From the NCBI GenBank assembly GCA_947173955.1, contig CAMWHE010000020.1, positions 1 through 37,241 of the forward strand: DNA of 37,241 bases. The letters run 5' to 3'. Made by a program: the position numbers and the translations under genes. Below the pieces are notes generated by a model, which saw nothing but the letters and a program-made list of their open reading frames with translations, did no database searches and was not told the DNA's origin. This document shows, one piece after another, positions 1 to 8,233 of the stretch (the first letter of the stretch is position 1; each line of letters begins with the position of its first letter). The stretch comes from an uncultured Bacteroidales bacterium (GTDB lineage Bacteria > Bacteroidota > Bacteroidia > Bacteroidales > Muribaculaceae).

Positions 1-142
1 GCTATGCTATTATTATTGATGTTTCAAATTATTTTGTGTTTTTGAAGCAATTCATTTTGTTAAATTGAGTTAATGCTTAACTTAATGATGAATTTTCCAG
101 CACCTACGCCCCGAACCTGCCTGACACCCGCTTAACGAAAGC
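1..142. other. Left-edge intergenic stretch, no gene seen
   Basis: This AT-rich edge lies downstream of the sirtuin stop. I see no convincing ORF, RNA gene or strong hairpin followed by T's. It may hold the 3' flank of a gene outside the window. Confidence 0.5.
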
Positions 143-856
143 TTAGTTTTGTGGTAATTTAAGATTGTTAATACAGCGTATAACTGTATCTATGCCTTTA
201 GAGGCGGGTTGCTGGATATGTATATAACCCTTCGGTAATTTTTCAATATCACCGGGATCGATCAAATAGCGTGGAATCTCATGATGGGCAGCATTAACTA
301 ATTGATTTGCCGGAAAAACTCGCAATGAAGTGCCCACAACAATAAAAATATCTGCTTCTTTAATTAATTTTGTGGACTCTGACATTTTTGTAAGATATTC
401 GCCAAACATTACAACGTAAGGCCTGAGTTGAGATCCGTCGGCAGCTCTATCGCCGGGCTTTATCGGAGTAGTCAGATTCAAGTTTTTAATACAATTTTCA
501 TCAAGCCTGTTTTTTGAGGAGGTAACTTTTCGAATGTCACCGTGCAGGTGTATGACTTTACTGCTTCCTGCTCTTTCATGCAGATCATCAATATTTTGGG
601 TTATGATTGTCACATCGTGTACCTCCTCAAGTAATGCCAAGGCAATATGGGCATGATTGGGATTTGCTGTTGCCACCGCTAAACGCATTTCGTTGTAAAA
701 TTCCAAAGCGGTTTTAGTGTCGGACTCAAATCCCTGCGGTGTGGCAACAATATCCGGATCATAAAGAGCCCACAATCCGTCCGAATCTCTGAACGTGGAC
801 AACCCGCTTTCTTTGCTGATACCGGCACCGGTGAATACAACAATATTTTGTCTCAT
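143..856 (-). CDS. Sir2-family NAD-dependent protein deacylase (sirtuin)
   Basis: A 237-residue sirtuin that should remove acyl groups from lysines using NAD, in the cytoplasm. Seen: the N-terminal GAGISKESG then FRD NAD-binding motif (residues 10-24), TQNIDDLHERAG (about 86-97) and the catalytic histidine in HLHGD (about 103-107). The zinc module is degenerate: between HLHGD and the FGE motif there is only one cysteine instead of two CxxC pairs. The Tyr-x-x-Arg pair that marks succinyl/malonyl-preferring sirtuins reads Tyr-Asn-Glu-Met, with Arg one place later, so acyl preference is uncertain. It lies 75 bp downstream of umuC on the same strand and could be the last gene of that run. No TAnnTTTG box is seen directly upstream. 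Its base composition is more AT-rich than umuC. The family is confident; substrate unknown. Confidence 0.9.
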   Translation of the reverse strand: MRQNIVVFTGAGISKESGLSTFRDSDGLWALYDPDIVATPQGFESDTKTALEFYNEMRLAVATANPNHAHIALALLEEVHDVTIITQNIDDLHERAGSSKVIHLHGDIRKVTSSKNRLDENCIKNLNLTTPIKPGDRAADGSQLRPYVVMFGEYLTKMSESTKLIKEADIFIVVGTSLRVFPANQLVNAAHHEIPRYLIDPGDIEKLPKGYIHIQQPASKGIDTVIRCINNLKLPQN

Positions 857-931
857 AGTATTTGTCTAACTGATAATTCCATAGGTAATAATTCCTGTAT
901 ATTGCATTTTGTGCGGAGGAGCGATGGCGGG

Positions 932-2200
932 TCAGGTGGCTTTGACGGCGATGATGTCGCTCAGGCGGGTGGTAAAGAGGCGGGAGGTGTGCTCGCGGCG
1001 GGTGAGGTCGGTCAGTCCGCTGCCGACTGAGGCTATCTGCACTGCGTCGGGGCGGCCGGGCGATGAGTTTATTGCGTCGATGGCGGCCATGAGGCGGTCG
1101 CGTCGGGCGCTGTCGATGCCGTCGGCGAAGAGGGAGGGCTGCCGCCCCTCGCGGCTGACGAGTTTTGTCACGGTCAATCCGGCTTTCTTTATTCCGTAGG
1201 CTTCGCGATAGATGCTCCGCAGCGCGCTGATGGCGGCGCGGGCTATGGCCGGGGTGTCGGCCGACGGCTCCTGAAGGCGGCGCGTGGCTGCGTTATGGTA
1301 TTGGGGGACTCTCTCATTGAAGCGGTTGGTGGCTACGAAGACCTGTATCTCAAGCGCATAGGAATCCTGCTCGCGCAGTTTGCGCCCTATCGTGGTCGAG
1401 AAGGTGCAGATGGCCTGCCGGAGCGACTCGAAGTCGTGGATATCGCGCGCGAAGGAGCGGGATGATGTTATCGTGCGTTTGTCGGGAGGCGTGAGTTCAT
1501 CGGCAATGCATGGAGTCCCGTTGAGTTCGAGCCATGTGCGTTCTCCGATGACGGTGAACAGTTCCCTTACACGCGCTGATGGCATTCTGATGAAATCAAG
1601 CGCTGTCTCTATGCCCAGCTGTCGAAGGCGGCGGGAATGCCGTCGGCCGATGCCCCACACGTCGGCGATGTCGGTCAGTGACAGGGCTTTCTCTACCTTT
1701 TCGGGGGTATCGATGACGCAAGCTCCCTTGTAGCCGGGATATTTTTTGGCGAAGCGGGCCGCTACTTTTGCCAGGGTCTTTGTCGGGGCTATTCCTACGG
1801 AAACGGGTATGCCGGTGTTGCGGCGTACGGTGCGGGCTACCGACACGCCGTATTCGTGAAGCGCTGACGGGGGGATGTCGAAGTGAATGAATGCCTCATC
1901 GACGGAGTAGATTTCTATGTCGTCGGCCAGAGAGCGGAGGGTCATCATGACGCGCTGCGACATGTCGTGATACAGGCGGTGATTGCCCGAGATGACCGTT
2001 ACATGGTTGCTGTCGGCTATAGCCTTGAACCGGAACATCGGATCGCCCCGGCGGATGCCGAGTGCTTTGGCCTCGTTGGAGAGTGCGACGGCGCATCCGT
2101 CGTTGTTGGAAAGCACTACAACGGGCTTATCCAGCAGCTCCGGCCGAAACACGCGCTCGCAGGAGACGAAAAAATTGTTGCAGTCTACCAGTCCTATCAT
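932..2200 (-). CDS. umuC: Y-family DNA polymerase, UmuC type
   Basis: A translesion DNA polymerase of the UmuC/DinB class, 422 residues, the usual UmuC length. Seen: the N-terminal metal-binding Asp in [11 protein letters not shown] (Asp6), the YSVDEAF catalytic Asp101-Glu102 pair, a helix-hairpin-helix thumb region near residues 175-200 ([17 protein letters not shown]), and a little-finger/C-terminal region in the last 170 residues. UmuC normally works with cleaved UmuD, but no UmuD-like gene lies beside it here. It starts 24 bp downstream of the RNase H stop and is probably cotranscribed with it. Known for the family: error-prone bypass of lesions in the SOS response. No LexA-like box was recognised, so damage control is not shown. 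Confidence 0.95.
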   Translation of the reverse strand: MIGLVDCNNFFVSCERVFRPELLDKPVVVLSNNDGCAVALSNEAKALGIRRGDPMFRFKAIADSNHVTVISGNHRLYHDMSQRVMMTLRSLADDIEIYSVDEAFIHFDIPPSALHEYGVSVARTVRRNTGIPVSVGIAPTKTLAKVAARFAKKYPGYKGACVIDTPEKVEKALSLTDIADVWGIGRRHSRRLRQLGIETALDFIRMPSARVRELFTVIGERTWLELNGTPCIADELTPPDKRTITSSRSFARDIHDFESLRQAICTFSTTIGRKLREQDSYALEIQVFVATNRFNERVPQYHNAATRRLQEPSADTPAIARAAISALRSIYREAYGIKKAGLTVTKLVSREGRQPSLFADGIDSARRDRLMAAIDAINSSPGRPDAVQIASVGSGLTDLTRREHTSRLFTTRLSDIIAVKAT

Positions 2201-2224
2201 AGCGCTTTCCTCCCTCGGCAGGGC

Positions 2225-2875
2225 TCATTTGCGGCCGAAGTCGGCCGGTATCTCGCCCCAGTGCTCGGTGTCCCACTTGAGGACGGGGTTGAGCACTTCA
2301 TGGGTTTTGATCCACGCATCAGCGCGCTCCAGAAGGTTGAATATCTGGGCGTTGTTCGGCGTGCGTTCAAGCTTTGATTTATGGCCGCGATTTCGTATCC
2401 AGGAGAGTGCTGTGCGACTGTCGGTGTAGACCGGTGTCAGATGGTCGCCGTTCCTGTCAAGCAGTGCGAGGACATGGATCAGCGCCAGATATTCGCCGAC
2501 ATTGTTAGTTCCGTCGGCCAAGGGACCCATGTGGAATACTTCAGACCGGTCGGCTACGCGGACACAGCGATACTCCATCGGACCGGGATTTTTGGCACAG
2601 GCGCCGTCGACCGCGAGGGCGTCGCGGCGTATCTCGGGGATTGCCTCGTAATTGAACAACGGACTGGCCGGCCCTTTGGCTATGGCGCGTATGATGCCGA
2701 TATGCTCACGCGGATCACCGCGATAAGCGTTGACAGCGGCCTGCTGGGTGGGAAATGCCTTGAAGCGTGCGCCCGGAAAGCCAGCCGTCACGCGCTGACA
2801 TTCTTCCCAGGAGTCGAAAACGCCGGTGTCGTGTCCGGCCCAGACCACATAATATTTCTTACCTGAGCTACTCAT
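2225..2875 (-). CDS. rnhA: Ribonuclease H with N-terminal viroplasmin domain
   Basis: A 216-residue RNase HI that should cut the RNA strand of RNA-DNA hybrids. Residues 5-50 (KKYYVVWAGHDTGVF onward) form the caulimovirus viroplasmin/RNase H N-terminal hybrid-binding domain. The C-terminal RNase H fold shows all four catalytic acids: Asp90 (VDGACAKNPG), Glu128 (NNVGEY), Asp152 (YTDSRTA) and Asp202 (KWDTEHWG). The start at 2875 is chosen because its ATG overlaps the TGA of the upstream AlaDH-like gene as ATGA, indicating coupled translation; the ORF could open 39 bp earlier inside that gene. It sits between the AlaDH-like gene and umuC in the same run. Confidence 0.93.
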   Translation of the reverse strand: MSSSGKKYYVVWAGHDTGVFDSWEECQRVTAGFPGARFKAFPTQQAAVNAYRGDPREHIGIIRAIAKGPASPLFNYEAIPEIRRDALAVDGACAKNPGPMEYRCVRVADRSEVFHMGPLADGTNNVGEYLALIHVLALLDRNGDHLTPVYTDSRTALSWIRNRGHKSKLERTPNNAQIFNLLERADAWIKTHEVLNPVLKWDTEHWGEIPADFGRK

Positions 2876-4050
2876 GATAATTGCAGGAAAAGAGCCAGAT
2901 CTGTAGGACGACATCCGGCTATGCGTGCCACTGTCGGATTGACAGCATGGCCATTGAATGTGAGGGCGGCCTGCTGTACTCCGGGGGTGATTTTGACGGC
3001 ATTGGCGAGTCCCTCGCAGACCACAAGGTCGTCAAACATCGATATCAGTGTGTCGCTCAGAGCCATGGCGGCCGTACGCGGCACGGCGCTCCCGGCATTG
3101 GTGTAGCATACGCGGTGCCCGTCGAGTGTGTTGTCGCAATAGCGTGCGATGGCGAGGTCGACGGTCGGGAGCGAGGGGAATGTGACGCCGGAGCGGCCGG
3201 TCACGTCGAATGTGATCACTCCGCGTTTCATGGTCTCGACAGCTTCCGCATCGATGACCACTGGGCGCGAAATGGGGGTGGCGATGACTACATCGGCGGA
3301 GCGGAGGGCATTGTGGAGCACCTGCGGATGGGGCGCCGAACCGTCGACGCCGGCTCCCAGCCTGAGCAGGGCCGAGCGGAGCGAATAGACATCGGAATCA
3401 AACATCCTGACTCTCGCCCCGAGACCGAGCGCCGACATGGCGGCGGCTCTCGCCGCAATCCCGGAACCGATTATCATCACCTCGCAGGGGTTGATTCCGG
3501 CCACACCGCCGAGCAGGATTCCCTTGCCGGCCACAGCGTCGGCAAGAAGTGCTGACGCGAGCGCCATAGAGGCGCGACCGTCTATCTCGCTGAGTATGTC
3601 GGCAAACGGAGCGTGCCCCTCGCTGTCGCGTATCAGATCGATGCCGATGGCGAGGATGCCGTGATGGAGCAGAGCGGCGATCTGTGCGCGGGTATAGTCG
3701 TGGCCGGAGTTGAAGAGGGTCATAAGCATGGCTCCGCGCCGCATCGAGGCGATGTCGACCACCGTGGGAGGAGCCAGGTGTATCACGATGTCGCACTGCA
3801 GCGTGGACTTGCGGTCGCATATCACGGCGCCTGCGCGCGAATAGCGATTGTCGGTATAGTGTATCACGTCTGACCCGCCCTGCTCTATCTTGACGGTATA
3901 TCCTTTGGATGTCAGTATATTGACGGCTTCAGGCGTCAGCGGAAAGCGCCGTTCGTGCTGAGCTGCCGACGATGGCACGCCGATGGAGAAACGGTGTCGG
4001 CCGGTAGCTATTTCGGCCGGTTGTTCGAGAGCTGTGGGATTGTAGGTCAT
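2872..4050 (-). CDS. Divergent alanine dehydrogenase/PNT-family protein
   Basis: A 392-residue protein of the alanine dehydrogenase / pyridine-nucleotide transhydrogenase alpha-subunit fold. Seen: the N-terminal domain (IGVPSSAAQHERRFPLTPE, residues 23-41), a Rossmann nucleotide-binding loop IIGSGIAARAAA near residue 190, and the C-terminal NAGSAVPRTAA motif. Compared from memory with Bacillus alanine dehydrogenase, the substrate Arg is kept. However, the Lys of VKEP is replaced (HLAPP), the His of TYLHL is not clearly kept (LFNSGH), and the Asp of IDQGG is replaced (GRSGV). Alanine dehydrogenase activity should therefore not be assumed. It overlaps aroK upstream by 4 bp and RNase H downstream by 4 bp, so it is translationally coupled on both sides. 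NAD(P)-linked function is likely; the substrate is unknown. Confidence 0.8.
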   Translation of the reverse strand: MTYNPTALEQPAEIATGRHRFSIGVPSSAAQHERRFPLTPEAVNILTSKGYTVKIEQGGSDVIHYTDNRYSRAGAVICDRKSTLQCDIVIHLAPPTVVDIASMRRGAMLMTLFNSGHDYTRAQIAALLHHGILAIGIDLIRDSEGHAPFADILSEIDGRASMALASALLADAVAGKGILLGGVAGINPCEVMIIGSGIAARAAAMSALGLGARVRMFDSDVYSLRSALLRLGAGVDGSAPHPQVLHNALRSADVVIATPISRPVVIDAEAVETMKRGVITFDVTGRSGVTFPSLPTVDLAIARYCDNTLDGHRVCYTNAGSAVPRTAAMALSDTLISMFDDLVVCEGLANAVKITPGVQQAALTFNGHAVNPTVARIAGCRPTDLALFLQLS

Positions 4051-4580
4051 TGTGTGATAAATTGGTCAATGAATCGCTCGGCTGAAGCCTTTATCTGTCC
4101 GGCGCTTTCGAGCCGCGACGCGTCGAAGCGTGCCGGCGCGAGCGAATAGTAAGGTGTGCGGACTTCGAGTGTCCGGATGATGTATTCGCGTATCTCTTCC
4201 GCATCCATCGAGGCTATCAGCGGGCGCTTGGCCTGCTCCAGGCAGAGCCGGCTGTGGATTATGTCAACGGGAGCCTGCAGCCATACGACGGTCCCTGTCT
4301 CGAGCATCAGCTCGACAGCGCCTTCGCGGCAGGGGGTGCCGCCGCCGCAGGCTATGACGGCATCGCGCGTGCCGGCGGCCAATGAGCTAAGATAGTGTCG
4401 CTCCAGCTCGCGGAATCGCGTCTCGCCGCTTTCGGCGAAAATGCGGGAAATAGATTTTCCCTCCTTTTGCTCGATATAGTCGTCGAGGTCAATGAAGGGT
4501 ATGGACGCGAGTTGAGCTACGGCACGACCGAGTGTGGTCTTGCCGCAGCCCATAAATCCTATCAGAAAGATCGGTCGCAA
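4047..4580 (-). CDS. aroK: Shikimate kinase
   Basis: Phosphorylates shikimate to shikimate 3-phosphate in aromatic amino-acid synthesis; cytoplasmic. The 177-residue length is normal. Seen: P-loop GFMGCGKTT (residues 8-16), FIDLDDYIE with the Asp residues that bind shikimate/Mg (29-37), ESGETRFRELE (50-60), the Gly-rich ACGGGTPCR loop, and the lid-region Arg in AKRPL. The start is TTG at 4580, directly next to the mscL stop (TAA 4583-4581). The next in-frame ATG (residue 10) would remove the first strand and half the P-loop. Its TGA overlaps the ATG of the AlaDH-like gene. Coupled translation from mscL is likely. Confidence 0.95.
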   Translation of the reverse strand: MRPIFLIGFMGCGKTTLGRAVAQLASIPFIDLDDYIEQKEGKSISRIFAESGETRFRELERHYLSSLAAGTRDAVIACGGGTPCREGAVELMLETGTVVWLQAPVDIIHSRLCLEQAKRPLIASMDAEEIREYIIRTLEVRTPYYSLAPARFDASRLESAGQIKASAERFIDQFITQ

Positions 4581-4979
4581 TTATTTCTGAGCGTTCTGCT
4601 CTTTAAGCAGGTCGCGTATCTGGGTGAGGAGTTCCTCTTCCTTAGTGGGACCGGCAGGAGCAGCGGGAGCTTCCTCTTCCTGTTTCTTAAATTTCTGGAT
4701 AAAACGGATGGCCATGAAAATACAGAAGGCGATGATCAGGAAGTCAACGATATTCTGGATAAACATGCCGTAGGTCAGTTCGGCTTCGTCATTGATCTTG
4801 GCAGAAAGGTTCTTGAAGTCATGACCGCCTGTTACTACGGAAATCAGAGGCATAATGATATCATCTACAAGTGAAGACACGATCTTGCCGAACGCACCGC
4901 CGATGATGACACCGACTGCCATGTCTACTACATTGCCTCTCATTGCGAAGGCTTTGAAATCTGAAAGAAATTTGCCCAT
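4581..4979 (-). CDS. mscL: Large-conductance mechanosensitive channel MscL
   Basis: An inner-membrane tension-gated channel that releases solutes on hypo-osmotic shock. It has 132 residues, the family norm. Seen: the N-terminal amphipathic helix ([19 protein letters not shown]), the conserved TM1 pore helix ([25 protein letters not shown], about residues 20-44), a periplasmic loop, TM2 (about 70-95), and a charged C-terminal helix ending [19 protein letters not shown]. It is the gene before aroK, with no intervening base between its stop and the aroK start. Upstream, 118 bp separate it from the end of dnaX; a weak TAnnTTTG-like sequence is present but not convincing, so it may have its own promoter or read through from dnaX. 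Confidence 0.97.
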   Translation of the reverse strand: MGKFLSDFKAFAMRGNVVDMAVGVIIGGAFGKIVSSLVDDIIMPLISVVTGGHDFKNLSAKINDEAELTYGMFIQNIVDFLIIAFCIFMAIRFIQKFKKQEEEAPAAPAGPTKEEELLTQIRDLLKEQNAQK

Positions 4980-5097
4980 TGTTGGTTGATTTTAAGTGAG
5001 GTTTATAAAGGATGAATTTTTTGTGCTAAGATTACGTCTATACTTTTACAACATACTCATCGGCGGGATTGTTGGAGTTTTTATCATTTTTTAACAA

Positions 5098-6903
5098 TTA
5101 GCCGAGCGTGAGCTTGAATTTTTTGAAGAACTCGGCTACAGCCGGCGAGCTCTCCTGCATGTAGGCTATGACTTCGCGCTCATTCCATGTGGCCGGACTC
5201 GATACTCCCTCGTTGATCGCTATCTCGAAAGCTATGAGGTCGTTGCCGAGGGAGTCATGGATATGCTTGAGCAGCGACGGGAGCTGGTCGGTCATAAGGT
5301 CGCGCTGAGCCGGATTCTCCACCGTGATGACAAACAGGTCAGGCTTTCCTTCGACAGGCTGTGGCGGACAGGCCCGCATCGTGTTGACGAGGATACGCTC
5401 TGTGGGGCGCTGCGCCATATACTCTCCCCAGGCCCGGTTGAGCCTGTCGAGGGTATAGGCGTCGGAACGTGGTCCGGCAGCAGCTGAAGCTTCGGATGAG
5501 ACTGAAGCAGAGGCTTTTGCTTCGGCATGGCGTGCGGCGGGATTGATGCTGATCGTATGCGGCACACCGACTACCTGCCGCCGCTGAGTCGCCGGAGCGC
5601 CGGAGGGAGGGGGTGGCGGAGGGGTGTGTGATACGACATGCAGGCGCTGAGGCTCAGGCTTTGCGGGAGTCGGTCGGGGTATGTCCGGCCTGACAGGTGG
5701 CACAGGTGCCGAGGCAGCAGCCGGAGCGGCTGTGGGCGTGGCGGGAGTCGCCGGGACGTTCCCCAGCGGCTTGAGCAGCCCCTCTCCGTCGCCACTAAAG
5801 ATGGGGGAGGGGCTGATTAGTTGGCATAGCTTGATGAGCAGAAGCTCGACAAGGAAGGTCTTGTTTGACGCCTGACGATACTTGAGGTCGGCGTCATTGC
5901 ACAGGCTCATGGCCTTGTACAGGAATTCCGGCGTACAACGTGCGGCGAGCGCGGCGAGCTGTTCGCGCGTGGCGTCGTCGGTGTCGAGCAGGCTCTGAGT
6001 AGCGGTCTGAGAGGCCACCATGAGATCGCGGATATATCCGCCCAGGCCGTTGATGAAGAAGTGAGAGTCAAATCCGTGGTCGCGTATCTCTTTGTATATC
6101 AGCAGCGAGCTCGTCACATCCTCACGTAGGAAAGCGTCGACCAGACGACTGTAGTAGGCCGAGTCGAGCACATTCAGATTGTCGATGGTCGACTTGTAAG
6201 TGATATTGCCGCGCGAAGATGCGGCGACCTGATCGAAGATCGAAAGAGCGTCGCGCATTGCACCGTCGGCCTTTGACGCTATCACCGACAGAGCGCTCCT
6301 CTCGGCCTCGATTCCTTCGTTTTTAGCCACATAGGCCAGATGGTCGACCATGTCGCTGATGGTTATGCGGCTGAAGTCGTAGATCTGGCAACGGGAGAGA
6401 ATCGTGGGTATGATCTTGTGCTTTTCGGTGGTGGCAAGAATGAAGACGACATAGGACGGCGGCTCCTCGAGAGTCTTCAGGAAGGCGTTGAATGCACCCG
6501 AAGTCAGCATGTGCACCTCGTCAATGATGAAGACGCGGTAGCGGCCGTTGGTGGGAGGCACCTGCACCTGCTCCACAAGCGAGCGGATGTCGTCGACACC
6601 ATTGTTGGAAGCCGCGTCAAGCTCCACGATGTTAAGCGAACTTCCGGCATTGAAGGCGCGGCAGGAGTCGCACTCATTGCACGGATCGCCGTCGGGCGTA
6701 GGGTGCTCGCAATTTATGGTCTTGGCGAAAATACGCGCGCATGACGTCTTGCCGACACCGCGCGAGCCGCAGAAGAGGTAGGCATGGGCAAGCTTCCCCG
6801 TGGCTATCGCGTTTTTGAGAGTCGACGTCAGAGCTTTCTGACCCACTACCGATGCGAAAGTCGAAGGCCTGTATTTTCGCGCTGAAACGATGTAATTATC
6901 CAT
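5098..6903 (-). CDS. dnaX: DNA polymerase III subunits gamma/tau
   Basis: The clamp-loader ATPase of the replicative polymerase, 601 residues from the chosen start. Seen: Walker A GSRGVGKTS (residues 46-54), zinc-module cysteines 65, 75, 78 and 81, Walker B IIDEVHML (126-133), a sensor-1/SRC region (ILSRCQIYDF), then a long Pro/Ala-rich linker (roughly 365-445) and a C-terminal domain. The frame is open 51 codons further upstream, but that extension runs into the pldA gene and across the promoter. ATG 6903 begins the conserved MDNYIVSARKYRPSTF and lies about 50 bp after a TACTTTTG box. I see no obvious slippery site for the shorter gamma form. Divergent from pldA. Confidence 0.96.
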   Translation of the reverse strand: MDNYIVSARKYRPSTFASVVGQKALTSTLKNAIATGKLAHAYLFCGSRGVGKTSCARIFAKTINCEHPTPDGDPCNECDSCRAFNAGSSLNIVELDAASNNGVDDIRSLVEQVQVPPTNGRYRVFIIDEVHMLTSGAFNAFLKTLEEPPSYVVFILATTEKHKIIPTILSRCQIYDFSRITISDMVDHLAYVAKNEGIEAERSALSVIASKADGAMRDALSIFDQVAASSRGNITYKSTIDNLNVLDSAYYSRLVDAFLREDVTSSLLIYKEIRDHGFDSHFFINGLGGYIRDLMVASQTATQSLLDTDDATREQLAALAARCTPEFLYKAMSLCNDADLKYRQASNKTFLVELLLIKLCQLISPSPIFSGDGEGLLKPLGNVPATPATPTAAPAAASAPVPPVRPDIPRPTPAKPEPQRLHVVSHTPPPPPPSGAPATQRRQVVGVPHTISINPAARHAEAKASASVSSEASAAAGPRSDAYTLDRLNRAWGEYMAQRPTERILVNTMRACPPQPVEGKPDLFVITVENPAQRDLMTDQLPSLLKHIHDSLGNDLIAFEIAINEGVSSPATWNEREVIAYMQESSPAVAEFFKKFKLTLG

Positions 6904-6955
6904 TAAAAGAGGCTCTATATCCTTATAGATTATAAAACTATATGTAGCTATAATG

Positions 6956-6963
6956 CAAAAGTA
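6956..6963 (-). promoter_or_regulatory. -7 promoter box of dnaX
   Basis: TACTTTTG on the minus strand matches the Bacteroidetes -7 consensus TAnnTTTG. It lies 52 bp before the dnaX ATG and back-to-back with the pldA promoter. Confidence 0.65.
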
Positions 6964-6985
6964 GCAAAAAATCATCGGATTTTTA

Positions 6986-6993
6986 TATCTTTG
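6986..6993 (+). promoter_or_regulatory. -7 promoter box of pldA
   Basis: TATCTTTG matches TAnnTTTG, 16 bp before the pldA ATG, giving a very short leader. No clean -33 TTG is seen. Confidence 0.6.
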
Positions 6994-7009
6994 CGAATAA
7001 ATTAGAATT

Positions 7010-7861
7010 ATGAGAGCAATACGACACATTCTGCTGGCCATAGTGATGTGTGCCATCTTTGCCCCAGCCGCCTCCGCTCAGATTATTGACGTGAGAACCG
7101 AGGCCAACATCGACCCCGACAGCGTCAGGCGCGCCTTTGACCGCGGCCCCTACTTCGGACTCTACAAGGACAATTACTTCATATTCGGCCCCTCAATCGG
7201 CCCCAGGATGACAAAGGAAAATACGAATGTGAAATTTCAGATCTCGATAGCCCAGCGGCTTACCCGCGCCACCCTGCCCTGGAACACATATCTCTATCTC
7301 TATTACTCGCAGAAAGTATTCTGGAACATCCTTGAAAACTCGATGCCGATGACCGACCTCAACTTCAATCCCGGTATTGGCCTCGCCAAGCCGCTCTTCT
7401 CCAAAGGCCGCTATATCGGCAAAGTGTCGCTGCAGCTCGAGCATGAGAGCAACGGCCGCGACAGCATCTGGTCGCGCTCCTGGAACAAAGTGTCGCTCGG
7501 AGCCAGCATCATCATCGACAACAACCTCATGGTGCACGGCAAATTCTGGATACCGATCGTCGACGGCAAGCACAATCAGGACATCCTCAAATACAGCGGC
7601 ATCTATCAGGTCGGCCTCAATATGCTGAGCAACAACCGCCGATGGGGCATCAACGCCATCTTCGTCAAGCGCAAGGACTGGAACCCGTTCAACATGAACA
7701 CCATCCTCGAATTTTCTTACCGGCTGACCAAGAATCAGAATCAATGCCTGTTCGTGCAATACTACAACGGCTACGGCGAAGGCCTGCTCGAATACAAGAA
7801 ATTTCACTCCCAGCTCCGTGTCGGCATTGTCATCAAGCCCGAACTCTTCAGCGACTTCTGA
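7010..7861 (+). CDS. pldA: Outer-membrane phospholipase A
   Basis: A beta-barrel enzyme that hydrolyses phospholipids misplaced into the outer leaflet of the outer membrane. It has 283 residues with a signal peptide (MRAIRHILLAIVMCAIFAPAASA, cleaved before Gln24). The OMPLA catalytic signature is intact: His145 and Ser147 in EHESNGR and Asn159 in SRSWN. Other OMPLA marks are YYSQKVFWN (98-106) and a VQYYNGYGEGLLEY strand near residue 245. The last strands end at ELFSDF, with a C-terminal Phe as usual for barrel insertion. Divergent from dnaX with its own short-leader promoter; nothing downstream appears cotranscribed. Confidence 0.93.
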   Translation: MRAIRHILLAIVMCAIFAPAASAQIIDVRTEANIDPDSVRRAFDRGPYFGLYKDNYFIFGPSIGPRMTKENTNVKFQISIAQRLTRATLPWNTYLYLYYSQKVFWNILENSMPMTDLNFNPGIGLAKPLFSKGRYIGKVSLQLEHESNGRDSIWSRSWNKVSLGASIIIDNNLMVHGKFWIPIVDGKHNQDILKYSGIYQVGLNMLSNNRRWGINAIFVKRKDWNPFNMNTILEFSYRLTKNQNQCLFVQYYNGYGEGLLEYKKFHSQLRVGIVIKPELFSDF

Positions 7862-8211
7862 CTCCGTCACGCCTAATTTAAGTCGCAACGCACAGCAGCA
7901 TCTCCTTATCGGCTGTCATAGAATAAATAATCCGCAAATAAAGCATAAAGAGAAAATACAGGCTAACCTTACCGAATTAATATTATGCAAGACATGGAAT
8001 AATCTAAACTACAATCTTGTATAAAAATTATTGTCATGGTTAACCAGCTGGTATTCATCATCATTCGCACACATCCAGCCCCACTTCACCTCCATTTCTG
8101 CCATAAACAACATTAGTTTGCCACAAACGGCCATATGTTCCTCCGCATCTGACCTATGACTCTCTCCTTCCTCCTGGAACGACTCGCAAGATTCGGCCGC
8201 CTCATGCTGTG
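7862..8211. other. AT-rich gap between convergent pldA and the AlbA_2 gene
   Basis: About 350 bp. The only reading frame worth noting is the weak 74-residue ORF at 8009-8233 listed separately. No tRNA, clear terminator or mobile-element end is seen. Confidence 0.4.
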
Positions 8212-8233
8212 CTATTTGGCTATTATTTCCCAA
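8009..8233 (-). CDS. Possible small protein, unrecognised
   Basis: A 74-residue frame (MGNNSQIAQHEAAESCESF onward) that begins 22 bp inside the 3' end of the AlbA_2-type gene and runs on the same strand. It is acidic, rich in Glu, Met and Asn, has two cysteines, and shows no signal peptide, membrane segment or family motif I recognise. The overlap could be translational coupling, but there is no homology-level support. It may be a chance frame. Confidence 0.25.
   Translation of the reverse strand: MGNNSQIAQHEAAESCESFQEEGESHRSDAEEHMAVCGKLMLFMAEMEVKWGWMCANDDEYQLVNHDNNFYTRL

Noticed and set aside
6904-7056. 51-codon N-terminal extension of dnaX
   Set aside because: It overlaps pldA and lies upstream of the dnaX -7 box; the conserved DnaX N-terminus begins at 6903.
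7193-7888. 231-residue minus-strand ORF over pldA
   Set aside because: pldA shows the complete OMPLA active site and a signal peptide; the antisense frame shows neither.
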